DNA of 64,000 bases, from assembly GCA_015179125.1 (NCBI GenBank), contig WHVA01000116.1, forward strand, positions 1 through 64,000. The letters run 5' to 3'. The position numbers and the translations under genes were made by a program. Positions 29,686-41,495 of this stretch are shown here, piece by piece. The notes under the pieces were generated by a model that searched no databases, had not been told where the DNA came from, and worked only from the letters and a program-made list of their open reading frames with translations. The first letter of the stretch is position 1. Each line of letters begins with the position of its first letter. This stretch comes from Gautieria morchelliformis. Taxonomy: Eukaryota > Basidiomycota > Agaricomycetes > Gomphales > Gomphaceae.

Positions 29686-32600
29686 TGGGACCGGGTTTTT
29701 GCATGTCCGCCGTGGATGCTGGTTATGAGAAGCGCTTTTTATTTTATTTATTTATTTTTTGGCCAGGGAGGGGAGATCTGCTGTTATGAGAAGCGCTTTT
29801 TCAGGTAGTCGTCCCTTTTTGACTAAGACTTTCCGTGGATTTTTGGGTGTTGAGTTTGGTGAGGCGTGGGAATATTGCTTGTGGTGGTGGTTTGAGATCA
29901 CGTAGGGGACACTCCACGAGTTAGTTCTCCTCCTCCGGGGTAAAAAAAATGTCGTCTGAGGTATGTGTCACATTCCTCCATGCGGCATCGGGACTGGTGA
30001 GAAAGGCGGGAGGCGGGGGTGAATCCACCGTTCGAAGAGCAGCCCAGAGACTTCGCTGAATCGCAGCGTTCAATTCCCTCACTGACGGCAGTGTACTTAG
30101 CGAAGCAAAGTATACCTGCCAAGGCAGGCGTCAGGACACCATCCCCGACTGAGAGGGAAATGGCAAACTTGATAGGTCAGATGCGGTAGAAACGTGATAA
30201 TACTCTCTATCGGGGTGAAATTCCCAGCCGACGGCATATACTATGTTAGGTAATGGGCAGTAAACAAGCATGCTCGACCCACCTGGTATAACGGTCACCG
30301 TACAGGCAACTGCCCGAACCAGGTCTAGTCTTGCCGGGGCAGCTTCCCAACAAACTTGCGCGCAAGGTCGTCGACGCTATCTGGTATTGCTCCAGATGTC
30401 TGAATGTCACCTAGATGCGTGGAAGGACCGAACCCCCGGTGTAGGCACTAGATGGTCAAGTTGGGTCCAGAGCACAGCTTTTGGGAGGGAAATTATTGGC
30501 CGGCAGTGATCGTCATCGTGTCACTTTATGGTACTACACGAAAAAGCGTGATGCTATCACTATAGATACGGGGCGTGGTTAACTTGTGAGTGAATTATCA
30601 TCACTGGCGCCTGAGATGAGAACATACCTCTCACAGCCTGTACGTCGCGTCAATAAGCGACGCAGTGTTGTCGCCATGATGTAGTCAACTCGGAAGAGCG
30701 TTAAACATCTTCAATTCGGTGGCACGAGTTCGACTCAAACTCCGCTAAGCTTGATCATCTCTTCATGCCGTACACCCGAGCCATGCACCACTTATGATCA
30801 AACCTTATGATTTAGGACCAACAGCTGTTCGCGCCAGGCATTCTGGCGTACTATTTGAGGACTCGATCAAGGGCGAGTGTGATAGGCTGCGCCCAAAGTT
30901 AGGTGCAACCTGCTCCGTTTAGAAATATGTGCGAGCGCCTAAATAAACTTAAAGATTATCAGCAGGCATGCGCTGCCCAGTCAAGTCCATATTTAATCCA
31001 TTGCAACAGCAGCGGTGGGTTCAAAATTCAATACTTGTTATTTTTCTTTGCCTTACAGTAAACAAACGTGGCGCCGAGATGCACTGCCATTCTTCCATAT
31101 TCGGCTGGTGTCGGAATTTCCTATTACAGGGCCTCATAGCCTCCATGATATTTGGTGTGCTCGGACAAGTCTGACTTGTACAGCCCACTCCATTGATCAT
31201 ATTCCTAGGACCCAGAATTCGTTTTTAGTAGCCACAAATAAAGTCTCACTTTCGATGTACCATCACCTATGGCGATGTTGCTCTAACACTCTCCTGTCAA
31301 GATCTTCATAGTAAAGTGCATGGCTCATGGGCGCGACGATACGCACCCTTACTCTTTTTGATTCGGAGACTCTGTGCCACCTTCGCTGTGCGGCCGAGTG
31401 TGGCACCCAGGTGCTACTGAGGCCCTAGGCGGCACCATGGCTGTTATTGATATCAGAAGCTTGTACTGACTTACTGTGAAAGACCGAGGTACGGCGATCC
31501 TCTGTTCTCATTCTCACGGGTGCTAACATGATCATGTTGAAATGTTCCCTTGCTGTCCGCTGCTTGTGTGCAGCCTAAATGCTAAAATCTCGGGGATCGC
31601 CGCCTCAGACATTGTCAAAGATGCTGACATTGATGGTGCAACAAAGGACCCACCGCAAAAGCCGCTCACCAGTCTCCCGGACTTCACTTAGAGGGTCTGA
31701 CGGGTTTCAGAACGCAAAATTCGGCTAACCGTCGATCAGAGACATGGATCCGACCGATGAAACCATCGAAGAGGCCCAACGAGACTCAAACACGCTGTAG
31801 TTGAGGACATCATAACATGTTGGACACTCGAGAAACGACCAGCAGCAGAGGTCACAACCTTCTGATGGGTAGGCGTGGTAATGTATTAGCTGACGGCGTT
31901 CACAGCGCCCCTGTCGCAACGACCTTGACAGGAGCAGTACAAGGAGTTTCCTCCCGAACGACAGGTTTAGAATTGTACCCACAGTCACTGCCAGAGTGCG
32001 ATCTGACCAGGCGAGCGGGGACATCTGTTGCTCGGCGGAAAATACAGGGTTTGACGGGAAGAATAAGTGACGCATGACGACGTGGCTCACAATGAGATTC
32101 ATGTGCCCTCTCACCTGTCAACACCGGCTCCCGTGGCTCCGAATGGATTACCCCACAGAGTTTCGGAATAGCTCGACCATAGCAACATCGCGTGGAATGA
32201 CGGGGACAAGCATGCGGCGCCCATTATTTCCCGGTATAGAGCCCATGCCTTAGCCTGTCATCGTGCTCATTCGGAAGGATCTGCTTTGTTACGAGTGCCT
32301 CCCAGTCAGGTCGGACATTGCAAATATGCTCCTCCCTGTCGCTTTGAGTTCTCGAACCAAGTCCAGCATTGTCGCTGTGGAGCAATTCACGAGCCACTTA
32401 GGCAGCGGCACGGTCTCCAGAGGAGATATTTATCTTTCGAGCTCAGCAGAATAGGCTTCTTTCGTATTCGAACCATGTCGAGCAGGGTTGTGGATTTTTG
32501 GACGTAGCAAGGCTTTGAAGGATCGTACAGTGGCGTCAAGGGCCATCAAGGGTCGGCACGGCGAAGCTGCATTGTCACAGAGATGGGCTCCCCGTCCAAC

Positions 32601-33232
32601 CTCGCTGTATAGTTTCGTTACATTTTCAAGAACAAGACGTCATTAAAGTCAGAGAAGATAACGAGCACGACTCTGGCTCGTGAGATATCTTCCATGGGGC
32701 TCATTCGAAGTAGTCGTGCTCAGCTTCTCGTCCTGGTAGTGCTTGACGATAGTGGCCGAAGTCATACTAGGGCAGAACATGGTCCCGAATATGATATGAC
32801 ATGATAGAGTTGAATTAGTAGAAAGGATGATGAATGGATGCGCAGTGGTCGCAGCGAAAGGAACTGATTGCATAATCAGACACCGGCCGTTAGAGCTCGT
32901 AGTCGTCATAGGCTATCAAATATTTCACGGATACTTATCCCTCCAGGGCTGACAGATCCAAAAATCATGAGGGACACCCGGTAATGGCTCGCGCACGAAA
33001 AATATCGGAACCAATGATGTACAGCCCGAATAGATAGAAAATGTAGATACCGTACAATATCCGACATTCGAAACAGAATCTCCCTTCTACCATGCTAGAT
33101 CATCGCGGCCATCCGCAAACATACACGACCCTGCCAGCTTGGTGCACCTGCCGACTCGTTAGAACAGGGTTTGCGAGAGATCGTAACGATTCGGGTGCCC
33201 ACCATTTGTAATATCCCTACATAAAAGTCACC

Positions 33233-33781
33233 TCACGAGATCCACTGGCTCCGCACAAGCGAGCCATCGGGCTGCTTGAGAAATTCGTACTGGCGCACGA
33301 CCAGTTTCCCACGAGCGCGGCGTCCCGTGCCTCCGCCTCTCCCCCGTCTCTGCTCGCCGTGGTCCCTTGTACTGACCAGCGGCATCGAAATCCTCCATTG
33401 CTCTGAGCTCAAATTGAGCTCCGCGTCCATGGAGGTAGAATGTTGTGTGGTTTTGCGAGGGCTGCTGCCCCCGCGAGCTGCCTGGCTTTGCGCCTTTCCG
33501 CTCTTCGCCTTGAGTTTGGCCTTCGCCTTTGACCCTCCACGTCGATGGTCCCTTTGAGCCGGGACGGTGGCGGGGATTGGTGGCGGGTTTACTGTGGCCA
33601 TGCGTGGCCCAGGCTGTAGCCGCGGTAGTGGGGCCGGGATGGGGGGCGGCGGAGTGGCTGGGCGTGGCTGAGGCCTCAGAGGCGGTAGCCTCAGGTAGCG
33701 GCGATCCGCCGCTGCGAGCGCTGCGTTGCCATCGTAGGTAAGGTGGAGGTCAGACAAGCCAGGTAGTTGTAAATGGTTCAT
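33233..33781 (-). CDS. Unrecognised 182-residue Pro/Arg-rich ORF of U3
   Basis: ATG at 33781 (MNHLQLPGLSDLHLTYDG), TGA at the 33233 end. It has the same architecture as 12253-12795: N-terminal LPGL motif, proline-rich middle, Lys/Arg-rich part (KAKAKLKAKSGKAQSQ), a NLSSEQWRISMPLVSTRDH segment and the end KQPDGSLVRSQWIS. Against U1 there are dozens of substitutions, but indels keep the frame. Possible small basic protein of an unknown element; function not inferable. Confidence 0.45.
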   Translation of the reverse strand: MNHLQLPGLSDLHLTYDGNAALAAADRRYLRLPPLRPQPRPATPPPPIPAPLPRLQPGPRMATVNPPPIPATVPAQRDHRRGGSKAKAKLKAKSGKAQSQAARGGSSPRKTTQHSTSMDAELNLSSEQWRISMPLVSTRDHGEQRRGRGGGTGRRARGKLVVRQYEFLKQPDGSLVRSQWIS

Positions 33782-34400
33782 GGCTAGGAGTTGGCAATGC
33801 GATTCAAGTCACGACTGGGAAAAGTGGTGGGACGAAGAATCTTTCAGTGAAGATAGCACCAGTCTTATATGTGTATGAAGAGAAGCGATGATCTAATCAG
33901 GCAGACAAAGAGTGAATTAGATCAGACCCAGTGATCATCCGCCTTCTTTGTATGAACAATAGTACGCGTTGCACTGGATTAAGCCATTTAGAAGCTTGCT
34001 AAGTCATCTTAGTCGAAGCTATGCGCTTCCATTATAGATCCCCCACGTGTAAATGTCAAGCAATATTGAGAACAAAATTATGGCACTGTTCGCCGCCGTG
34101 AGGCTGCTGGCCTGTGGACAATCGGACGCTGACGATATTAGACAGTACATGATAAATTAGTACGTGTCTCGTGGTGTCTTTGGAAGACCCGACTCGGAGC
34201 CATCAAACCTTATGATCCACTTCTTACGAAACCACGCAGACGGTCCATAAGCGGCCGTACTTAGCAGTTTTTTTTCATCCAGCTCCAATCGAGGCGTCAT
34301 CTGCATCAATACACGCACCTTGCACGCCTAGTAAGTACAACTCAAATTCCATATTCGATGCTACTTTGAAGCTTGTTCTGGTTCCAATCAACGCGTCGTC

Positions 34401-34598
34401 GGGCAGTGTCTCAACACATGGCGCACCAACGCGTCGTCTCGGACACGTCTGGCAGTGCATCGACACGTGGGGCACCAACGTGTTGTCCGACAGTGCATCG
34501 ACACATGGGGGACCAACGCGTTGGCTGGCAGTGCATCGACACGTGGGGCACCAACGCGTCGTCTGGAAATGCATCGCATGAGGCACCAACCCATCGTC
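34401..34598 (+). repeat. 38 bp minisatellite in U3, one extra unit
   Basis: As at 13401-13560, but with one more diverged unit (GTTGGCTGGCAGTGCATCG), so the array changed length after the copies separated. Confidence 0.8.
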
Positions 34599-35131
34599 CG
34601 GCACATCGATACACGCAACTTGGGGCACCTACAGGCTACAACTTGAACTGGGATTAGCGAGAATATCGGGACGATCCGAATCACCAACACGGCACCACTC
34701 ACATCCTTGCGTTCCCGGGCCTTGTCCTACCGCCTAAAAGGATATAGTACGGCTGGAACCGCCTTGCTCCATATGCGCCTCTGCCATCAACCGCCCCTCA
34801 GATGCTCGCCGCGTTTCCGTGCAAGAGTAAATATATACACCCATCACTACTGCAGCACATATTCTTCGGAGTAACAACGTGTGAGAGCTAGATGATAATC
34901 CCTCGCTACGCCTTGGGGGCATAAAAGGGCTTTCTGAATATTAGAGAACCTGCCATCTGTTGGTGCAGCGGATCTCTCAAATCGATACAGATCGGTATCG
35001 ATCGGTATCGATTTGAGAAATCCGGTATGCCAATCGGTATGCCAACGGATTACACTTTTCACTGAGCTCCCTTCCAGAGTAGTTCCACGATTACGATTCT
35101 GAAAATTCCCATCCCCACGATTATAGAATCA

Positions 35132-35464
35132 ATGGTTACATACTCGGAGACCAAGGTAAACGTGGCAGGAGACGGGTTATGGAATATGGATGCCGAGTGG
35201 TACTTCATCACCGGTCGTAATATTGATAACTCGCAAGCAAAGTCCACGGATTGTTTGGCTTTGCGAGGCTGGACACGTTCCCCGCATCGCTTGGCACTAG
35301 AGGACTTCATAAAGCAGCAACATACCTGGGTAGATACCTGGGTAGTAAGCACCATGTTTCCAGTCTTTGTACCAATCGCGGCGTCATCTGCAACAGACGA
35401 AACTGCAGAAATCTCACCTGCAAGCTTGATGCACCTGCCGACTCGTTCGAACTGGGATTGGTGA
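35132..35464 (+). CDS. Unrecognised 110-residue ORF at the 3' end of U3
   Basis: Counterpart of 14084-14449 and 20594-20926. Reads DGLWNMDAEWYFITGRN, with yet another pair of compensating 1 bp indels. Ends NWDW at the same TGA as U2. Confidence 0.35.
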   Translation: MVTYSETKVNVAGDGLWNMDAEWYFITGRNIDNSQAKSTDCLALRGWTRSPHRLALEDFIKQQHTWVDTWVVSTMFPVFVPIAASSATDETAEISPASLMHLPTRSNWDW

Positions 35465-35709
35465 GAGATCGTGACGATTCCGGTGGCCACCTTGGAATAG
35501 TGCGTGCAGCATCCCTATATAAATGCTCACGAAATTGGATCTTGCGACCATTAAGTAGGGATGCTCGATGGGTTTGCTCCTCATCCTCTGTCGGCGCTCG
35601 TCCCTGCATTTGGGCTCGTCCGCTCACATTCTCCTCTCTGCTGGCCGTGGTCCCTCTCAAGGATCAACGGCATGTTCCTGGGGGACAGGGACAGATGCTG
35701 AAGGGGTAT

Positions 35710-35815
35710 GACGGGGAGAACACACTTTTAATATTTTAAGCGTTTACAGACAAAACAGCGCGTTTACAGACAAGCCAGCGCATTTACGGATTGACCAGCG
35801 CGTTTACAGACTAAC
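35710..35815 (+). repeat. Left terminal inverted repeat of X beta
   Basis: Identical in layout to 21172-21276: GGAGAACACACTTTTAATAT followed by four CAGCGCGTTTACAGACAA-like units, inverted relative to 48640-48932. Confidence 0.8.
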
Positions 35816-36020
35816 AACTCTTTGCAATAAGAGGATTAAATATTGACAGCATGATATATGAAGATAAAATTCGTGGGAGTCTTATAGTGGCTGTTGTGTA
35901 CAATATTTTCTTGATAAAAGGCGCCCTTGGCCTATGTCCTTGTACTGGTCTTACCACGGTTGATTATTCGCAATTCACGCTCAGAAACTAGGCTGACAAC
36001 ACTGATAATCACCCAAACAT

Positions 36021-36298
36021 TGTAGACGCAGATCTCGTATGTAGACGCAGATCTCGTATGTAGACGCAGATCTCGTCGAATAGAAGAAGATACGATCGTA
36101 GATCGCGTGAATACTTGGTGAGATAACGCGATCGCGTCTACAAGTATGAAGGACAAGACTAAGAAGGATCTGCGTCTCTCAGTGTAGTCTCCGCTACTGT
36201 ACAGCTCCTCAGATAGGGAATCCTGTATCCTCAACTACGGTGTGCTGCTGTGGGTGCGCTGGCGCTAGATGCTGGGATAGCTCATCCTGGCGTCTACA
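36021..36298 (-). repeat. 3' LTR of Gypsy element E
   Basis: 278 bp, TGTAGACG to GTCTACA. It holds three tandem TGTAGACGCAGATCTCGTA units against two in the 5' LTR. Confidence 0.92.
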
Positions 36299-36310
36299 CT
36301 CCCCCCTAAG
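36299..36310 (-). promoter_or_regulatory. Polypurine tract of element E
   Basis: CTTAGGGGGGAG on the minus strand, directly before the 3' LTR; primes plus-strand DNA synthesis in LTR retrotransposons. Confidence 0.8.
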
Positions 36311-37325
36311 AAAAGAGAACCAACTGTAAGAGTGGTATTGGGAAGAAAAAACGTTAGGGATTCGCTGGGTTTGTTCGCTTCGGGGCGTTGCCGTTGCCAT
36401 TGTCATTTGGCTGTGGTTGATATACGGGTTTGCCGCTGCTGCTGCTCGCCTGTGGAGCCTATGACCTATGGGTTGGTATAGCTCCTCTGCTTCTTCTAGT
36501 TCAGCTTCTGACGGTTCTTCTGGTAGCAGTCCTTGTTGTGCGACTTCCGATGTCTCTTGGGGCAAGAAGTTAAAGGGGAGTTCTTCTTCAGCGTCCTCTG
36601 GTATTTCCTCTAACGTTCGTAGCAGGGTGTCTTCGTGTTGTTCCGTTGTTGTGGCATTCGGTTCTTGGACTGGGCCATGTGTTCGTAGGTGGAATCTCTT
36701 GAGGCGGTTTGTGTGTATCTTTCCCATCGCTTTTCGACCTGATAGGCATTCTAAGTAATAGGAATTATTACTTCTCCCCGTGACTCTGAATGGTCCAAGC
36801 CATGGAGCTGAGAGTTTGTACTTGGCTTCTCTAGATGTGTCGAGCTTCGAGTTATGTACTAGTACGAGGTCGCCTATGTCGAAGGTTGTGGGCTTGGCCT
36901 TCCTATCAAACCATTCCTTCCTTTTTTCCTGAACGGCCTGTAAGTGTCCTCTGGTGACTTCACGGTCTGCCTCTAAAAACGCAAATCTCGACCCTGTGTC
37001 GAAGTCCAAGTCCATGACGTCGTCTATGTCGAATGACCAATCTATGGTACCGAACATGATGGCTTTGGGTGAGGTATTCAAGACCGGTGTTCTCCTCTCG
37101 TTCAGTAGCGAGACTGCTCTTGGCCATTTCTTCGGCCAAGCTGCTGTGATGCCCTCTGTGCGATTGGGCTGTTCAGATGCGCATTCTTTCCCTAAGATTG
37201 AGAGTAGTTGTTTGTTTTCGTTCTCGATGAGGCCATTACAGTGTGGTGCATATGCCGGGGAGATCTCGTGTTCAATGCCGAACTCCTGTAAGACTGTCGT
37301 CATGTGTTGCCCTCTGAAGTGGGAT

Positions 37326-37687
37326 TGTCAGGGTTCACGCGTTTCCTTCCATAAGTTTCTAATTCCTTCCATGAGTTTCCGTCACCTTCTGTCACATGTC
37401 ACACTCCATCACATGTCACTTTCCGTCACTTTCCGTAACCTTCTACAAGTTTCCATCTCCCCTATTATGTAAGCCTTGCCAGCGCTATAAGACTGTAGCC
37501 CGTGTGGTGGCGTTTCCTCAGCTTGATCTCTGAGGATACCCACTACACAGGCAAGTCCCCATGTATCTATCGTTGGTAGAGTTATAAACTGAGGATACCC
37601 ACTACACAGTTGGTCATTGTCCTAGTATCGGCTCTTATCTCCTTGAGTATCTTTGGTTGTGGCTTCGTCATTAGTGTTGCCCTCACA
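37326..37687 (+). mobile_element. 362 bp solo LTR (family F) in the integrase, first of two
   Basis: TGTCAGGGTTCACG to GCCCTCACA, perfect target duplication GGGAT (37321-37325, 37688-37692). Matches the copy at 38174-38535 in opposite orientation, with no difference seen over 362 bp. An internal GAGGATACCCACTACACAG sequence occurs twice. Confidence 0.95.
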
Positions 37688-38173
37688 GGGATCCTCCATC
37701 TGTAAGGAGGCGTTTCGGAGGTTGCCATTCGTGGCATATCGTTCGTAGTGCTGTCGCGGAGGCTAGGTTCGTTCCTGCTTTCTTGAGGATGACTCCCCAG
37801 ACGTATCGCGTGAAAAAGTCCACGAAGACGAGCGCTTCTGAGAAGCCTCCAACTCCTTTGGGGAGCTTCAGATAGTCGGCTGCAAGCATGTCGAACGGGT
37901 GTAACCGTATGATTGGTTGGAGCAAGAAATTCCGTAGGCGAGGGCCGAATTGTTGGCAGTTGGGGCATTCTGCGGGGATTTCTGTGCAATCCTTCCTTAG
38001 CTGTGGCCAATCGTAGTGTACGCGCAGCTCGAGGGTGAGGATATCTCTTGCCCAGTGTCCTATGTTTTTATGTACCTCCAGTGTTTTCGCTCGACCTTCT
38101 GTTCGTGAGAGTACCTCTACTGGGTGGGCTACTCCTGTTCTCAACCTCCAGAGTTTGTTGTCTTTGATGAAGT

Positions 38174-38535
38174 TGTGAGGGCAACACTAATGACGAAGCC
38201 ACAACCAAAGATACTCAAGGAGATAAGAGCCGATACTAGGACAATGACCAACTGTGTAGTGGGTATCCTCAGTTTATAACTCTACCAACGATAGATACAT
38301 GGGGACTTGCCTGTGTAGTGGGTATCCTCAGAGATCAAGCTGAGGAAACGCCACCACACGGGCTACAGTCTTATAGCGCTGGCAAGGCTTACATAATAGG
38401 GGAGATGGAAACTTGTAGAAGGTTACGGAAAGTGACGGAAAGTGACATGTGATGGAGTGTGACATGTGACAGAAGGTGACGGAAACTCATGGAAGGAATT
38501 AGAAACTTATGGAAGGAAACGCGTGAACCCTGACA
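38174..38535 (-). mobile_element. 362 bp solo LTR (family F) upstream of the integrase, second of two
   Basis: Perfect target duplication GAAGT (38169-38173, 38536-38540). Inverted relative to the copy at 37326. Removing it restores the frame RRAAEYF to IKDNKLWRLRTG between RNase H and integrase. Confidence 0.95.
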
Positions 38536-38856
38536 GAAGTACTCTGCGGCTCGGCGCTTGATTGTCTCCCGTTCCCTCTCCAACGCGTCCTTCGGCAATG
38601 ATAACATTAGGATCCAATTGAGTATTGCTGTGGTTCCTGGGTCCTCGTCGAACCTTGACATCAGGTCTCCGTGCTGGTCGTTTGGTGCTAGTATAGCACA
38701 CTGTACCTCTTGTACTGAGTATAGATCGTTGATGACGCCTCGTTCGTGTTCCCACCCTGGGTCTATCGGTTCCTTCTCTGGTGGTCCGCGGGCTAGACCT
38801 GAGCGTGATAGACCGTCTGCTGGATTGCTCTTTCCATCCTGGTGTATGAAGTCCAC
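38536..38856 (-). pseudogene. RNase H to integrase linker of element E, after a frameshift
   Basis: The frame that ends the RNase H part at 38868 (TLDTKKQS) is wrong by one base. In the next frame the sequence is ARYKEAILAHDIVDFIHQDG and SNPADGLSRSG, the usual Gypsy RNase H end. The shift lies in CCCTCCCCCGACCC at about 38904, so a one-base loss in the C run explains it. Genuine mutation and base-calling error cannot be told apart here. Confidence 0.85.
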
Positions 38857-38867
38857 GATGTCGTGTG

Positions 38868-41360
38868 CTAGGATTGCTTCTTTGTATCGAGCGTGGGTCG
38901 GGGGAGGGACTTGTTCGAAAGTAGGTCTTTTACTGCTTGACAGTCTGTCTTCAGAATGATTTGGTGTCCCCAGACAAACTTGTGAAACTTATCCAGAGCC
39001 CATTTTACCGCTTTCAGTTCTAGCTCGAAAGAGTGCTGCTTGTGTTCGGCTTCGGAGTTTCTTCGGGAGGCAAATGCAATAGGGTGGAGGACGTCTTCTG
39101 GGGTTCCATCTGCATTGGAGGTCGGTTGGTACTGTGCGAGGTACGCAGCTAGCCCTTTAGCGCTGGCGTCCATTCCTATGATGAGCGGTCTGTCGTTCCT
39201 GATAGTGGACAGCACGGGGGCTTGTGTTAGCAGCCCTTTGAGCTGTGCAAATGCCTGGTCTTGTACGGTGGTCCATCTGCCTGCGAGTGATGTGTTGATC
39301 AGTGCCTTCTTGTACGCTCCTTTTTTCTGTTTTCTTGAAGTGTCTGTTTTGGCTACTTGGATGCCACGTATCATCTCATATAGCGGGTCGGCGATGATCG
39401 CGAAGGCTGGCATGCATGATCGGAAGTGGCTGACGGTGCTGAGGAAGGCTAGCGTTTCGTGTGCCGTAGTAGGTGTGGGCCATTCCAATATGGCTGTGAC
39501 CTTCGATAGGTCTGGGCGGATGCCGTCGGCGGAGAGTTCTACTCCAGCCCATCGTACGTGTGTGCAGAACAGGGAGAGTTTCGATGGTGCTAGTACCATA
39601 TTCTTTTCTCTACACCGTTGAAAAACCTTGGTTAACTTTTCGAACAGTTCTTCGAAGGTGTTAGACCCTTGACATATGTCGTCCATGTAGTGCTCTAAGT
39701 CCTGGCCTACCATTCCTTCGAACACTTTGACCATCATCTCCAGGAAGGTGTTCGGCGCTCCTGTGAGTCCGAATGGCATTCTGACATACGTGTAATACCC
39801 TAAGTCTTCTACTCTGAATGCCGTCAGTCCCCAGTCATCCTGCCTGATGAGACACGCATGGTATCCCATCGCTAGGTCTAGCACGTTGTACAGCTTGTAT
39901 CCGCTCATTTGGTGTTGTCTTCTTGTTAGATCGCCTACTGGGAACGGCGGGGCTTGCGTATGTTTGTTCAGTGCGCTGAAGTTATTGCACAGTCGCCACT
40001 GCGTGGGTGCTGGTGGTGGGAGGGGCCGGACTAGTTTCTTGTCTGCCGGTGCATCCGGGTGTGGTACGTCGACTCTTACTTCTTTGCACGCAGCATTCGC
40101 TAGGATCTTGAGTTCTTCCAGGGACCTTGCTTGGTCGTGTCTCGGTTTTGGGGCCAAGACGATCGGGCTGACACATCGGACATCGTTGTACGGGATTCTT
40201 AGAACGATCCCTGCCTCTACGAGTTTGTGTATGTGTTGATGTAACCATTCTCGCTGTGAGACTGTGAGTGGGCGTGACGTGTCGACCTTCGGTAGCTTGA
40301 TTCCTTCTGGTATTTCGATGCGATGTTCGATGAAGTCGATCGGTTTTACTTCGCTCAATTGCAGCGCGAATATGTCTGCGTATGCCTCTATTAGGTCCAT
40401 TACCCGTCGTCTCTGCTCTGGTAGGAGCATGTCGCCTAGGGTTATGCTCGCTTGGATCGTCGTTATGCGGTTGGGGTCGAATTTATCTTTCGCTGTGTCC
40501 GAGGGGCGTAACTGGTTGACGGGTTTTGCTGTGTCTGCTAGGCTCGGTAAGTCGTTCGCGGGGTCAAGGATGCTCTCTGTACTGTCCTTGGGGGTCGTCG
40601 GGGTGTCGAGGTGTGTTTGTTCTGTGTCTGGGTGTACCGACGGTGTTACTGCTAGGGTATTGGAGATCTTCGGAGGGGGCTTTCGGAGCCTCAGGTGTTC
40701 GAACGAGTTGGGGATGATGATTCTCTCGTCTATTGTTTGCACTTTTAGCTCGTCTGTTGCGTAGTCGTGCACTGCAGAACATCGTCCTAGCCACGGCTTC
40801 CCAAGCAGGAGTTCGAAGGAGCCTCCTGAGTCAAGTATTTCTACTTGTATTTTTGTAGCGATCCCGTGTACGTTGATAAACAGAGTCATCCTCCCTATTG
40901 ATTTCGTGACTGTCCCGTTCCCCATTATGCATGCCAGCAGTGACAGCTCTAAGTCTCCTAGGGTCGCGTGCCATTGTCTCCAGAGGACGGAGTCTAGGGC
41001 GCAAAGTAGGCCACCATCGTCTACTGTCCCTTCCACTCAAATAGTTCCTTTGTTCTTGCCCGTGATGTCTACTTTTGTTAGGAAAGGGTTAGAGAAAATG
41101 TCTTCTTTTTCTCTAGGTAGGAACAGTTGGACGACTTCTCTTTCTTCTACATCTGAGACGAGTCGACCATTCGTTTGTACCCTTCTTAACGCTTCCTGAG
41201 ACGATCTCATGCCTAAGAGTGTTCTTTCTTCACCCATGTATCCAGAACTGGATATATTGTAATTCTCTAGATTGTTTGACATGCAGTTGGTCATGGATGG
41301 GGAAGAAATCGTGATCTTAGGGTTCTGACTGAGACGTGTGCTGCTGTGGGCCGGTGCCAA
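38868..41360 (-). pseudogene. Protease, reverse transcriptase and RNase H of Gypsy element E
   Basis: Protease region: VEGTVDDGGLLCALDS, with LLGKPWLGRC about 75 residues later. RT: RLCNNFSALNKHT, KLYNVLDLAMGYHA (catalytic D), MPFGLTGAPNTF and LEHYMDDICQGS, with YMDD in place of YIDD. RNase H: LIIGMDASAKGLAAYLAQ, SFELELKAVKWALDKF and LKTDCQAV. An in-frame TGA (41037-41039) precedes the protease; changing one base to CGA would restore GTI-R-VEGTV. Upstream the same frame continues to the gag stop. These enzymes process Gag-Pol and copy the RNA; with the stops this copy should need help from other elements. Confidence 0.9.
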
Positions 41361-41495
41361 GAAAATTCTGATGGACGGGAAGTCGACTTGCTCTGGGCTG
41401 GATGGGGTATTCGTCTCCCGACGACGTCGATTCTCCTCGGGAGACCATTGAAACGAAGTGTAAAGAGTCTTGGGGTGTAGGAGAAGTGCGGCTCT

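Larger units (their letters stand above)
28330..29912 (-). mobile_element. Second LINE copy, 5' part with internal deletion
   Basis: From the 5' side (29912) it is close to the first LINE through ORF1 to a point equal to 7383. Then at about 28840 it jumps into the endonuclease (DFNRHHP region), deleting zinc knuckles and the endonuclease N-terminus. It ends near 28330, after NALTSAIQDTMKWNRLP in the linker before the RT. The 5' junction with U (GGGACACTCCACGAGTTAG) is the same as at 8455, so LINE and U were already joined when the segment duplicated. Confidence 0.85.
29913..35709. repeat. U repeat copy 3
   Basis: Homologous to U1 and U2, with U2 slightly closer in the shared indels near 31000-31050 and 31440-31540. 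It follows a LINE 5' end as U1 does, and ends at AAGGGGTAT (35701-35709), where X starts. The block from about 34030 to 34975 is again the best conserved part. Other than the ORFs listed, the unit holds short broken frames. Confidence 0.8.
36209..38168 (-). pseudogene. Integrase of Gypsy element E, split by a solo LTR
   Basis: The zinc-binding part is HKNIGH...CPNCQQFG (about 37940-38065). The catalytic core has AADYLKLPKG, LLTDGG and HCNGLIENEN, the D, D, E residues. The frame jumps over the solo LTR 37326-37687: TDGGS joins HFRGQHM exactly after one GGGAT is removed. The C-terminal part (DIGDLVLVHNSKLD, KIHTNRLKRFHLRTH) resembles the Gypsy GPY/F region. An acidic Gln/Glu-rich tail ends within the 3' LTR at 36209. 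No chromodomain is seen. It would insert element cDNA into the genome. Confidence 0.88.
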
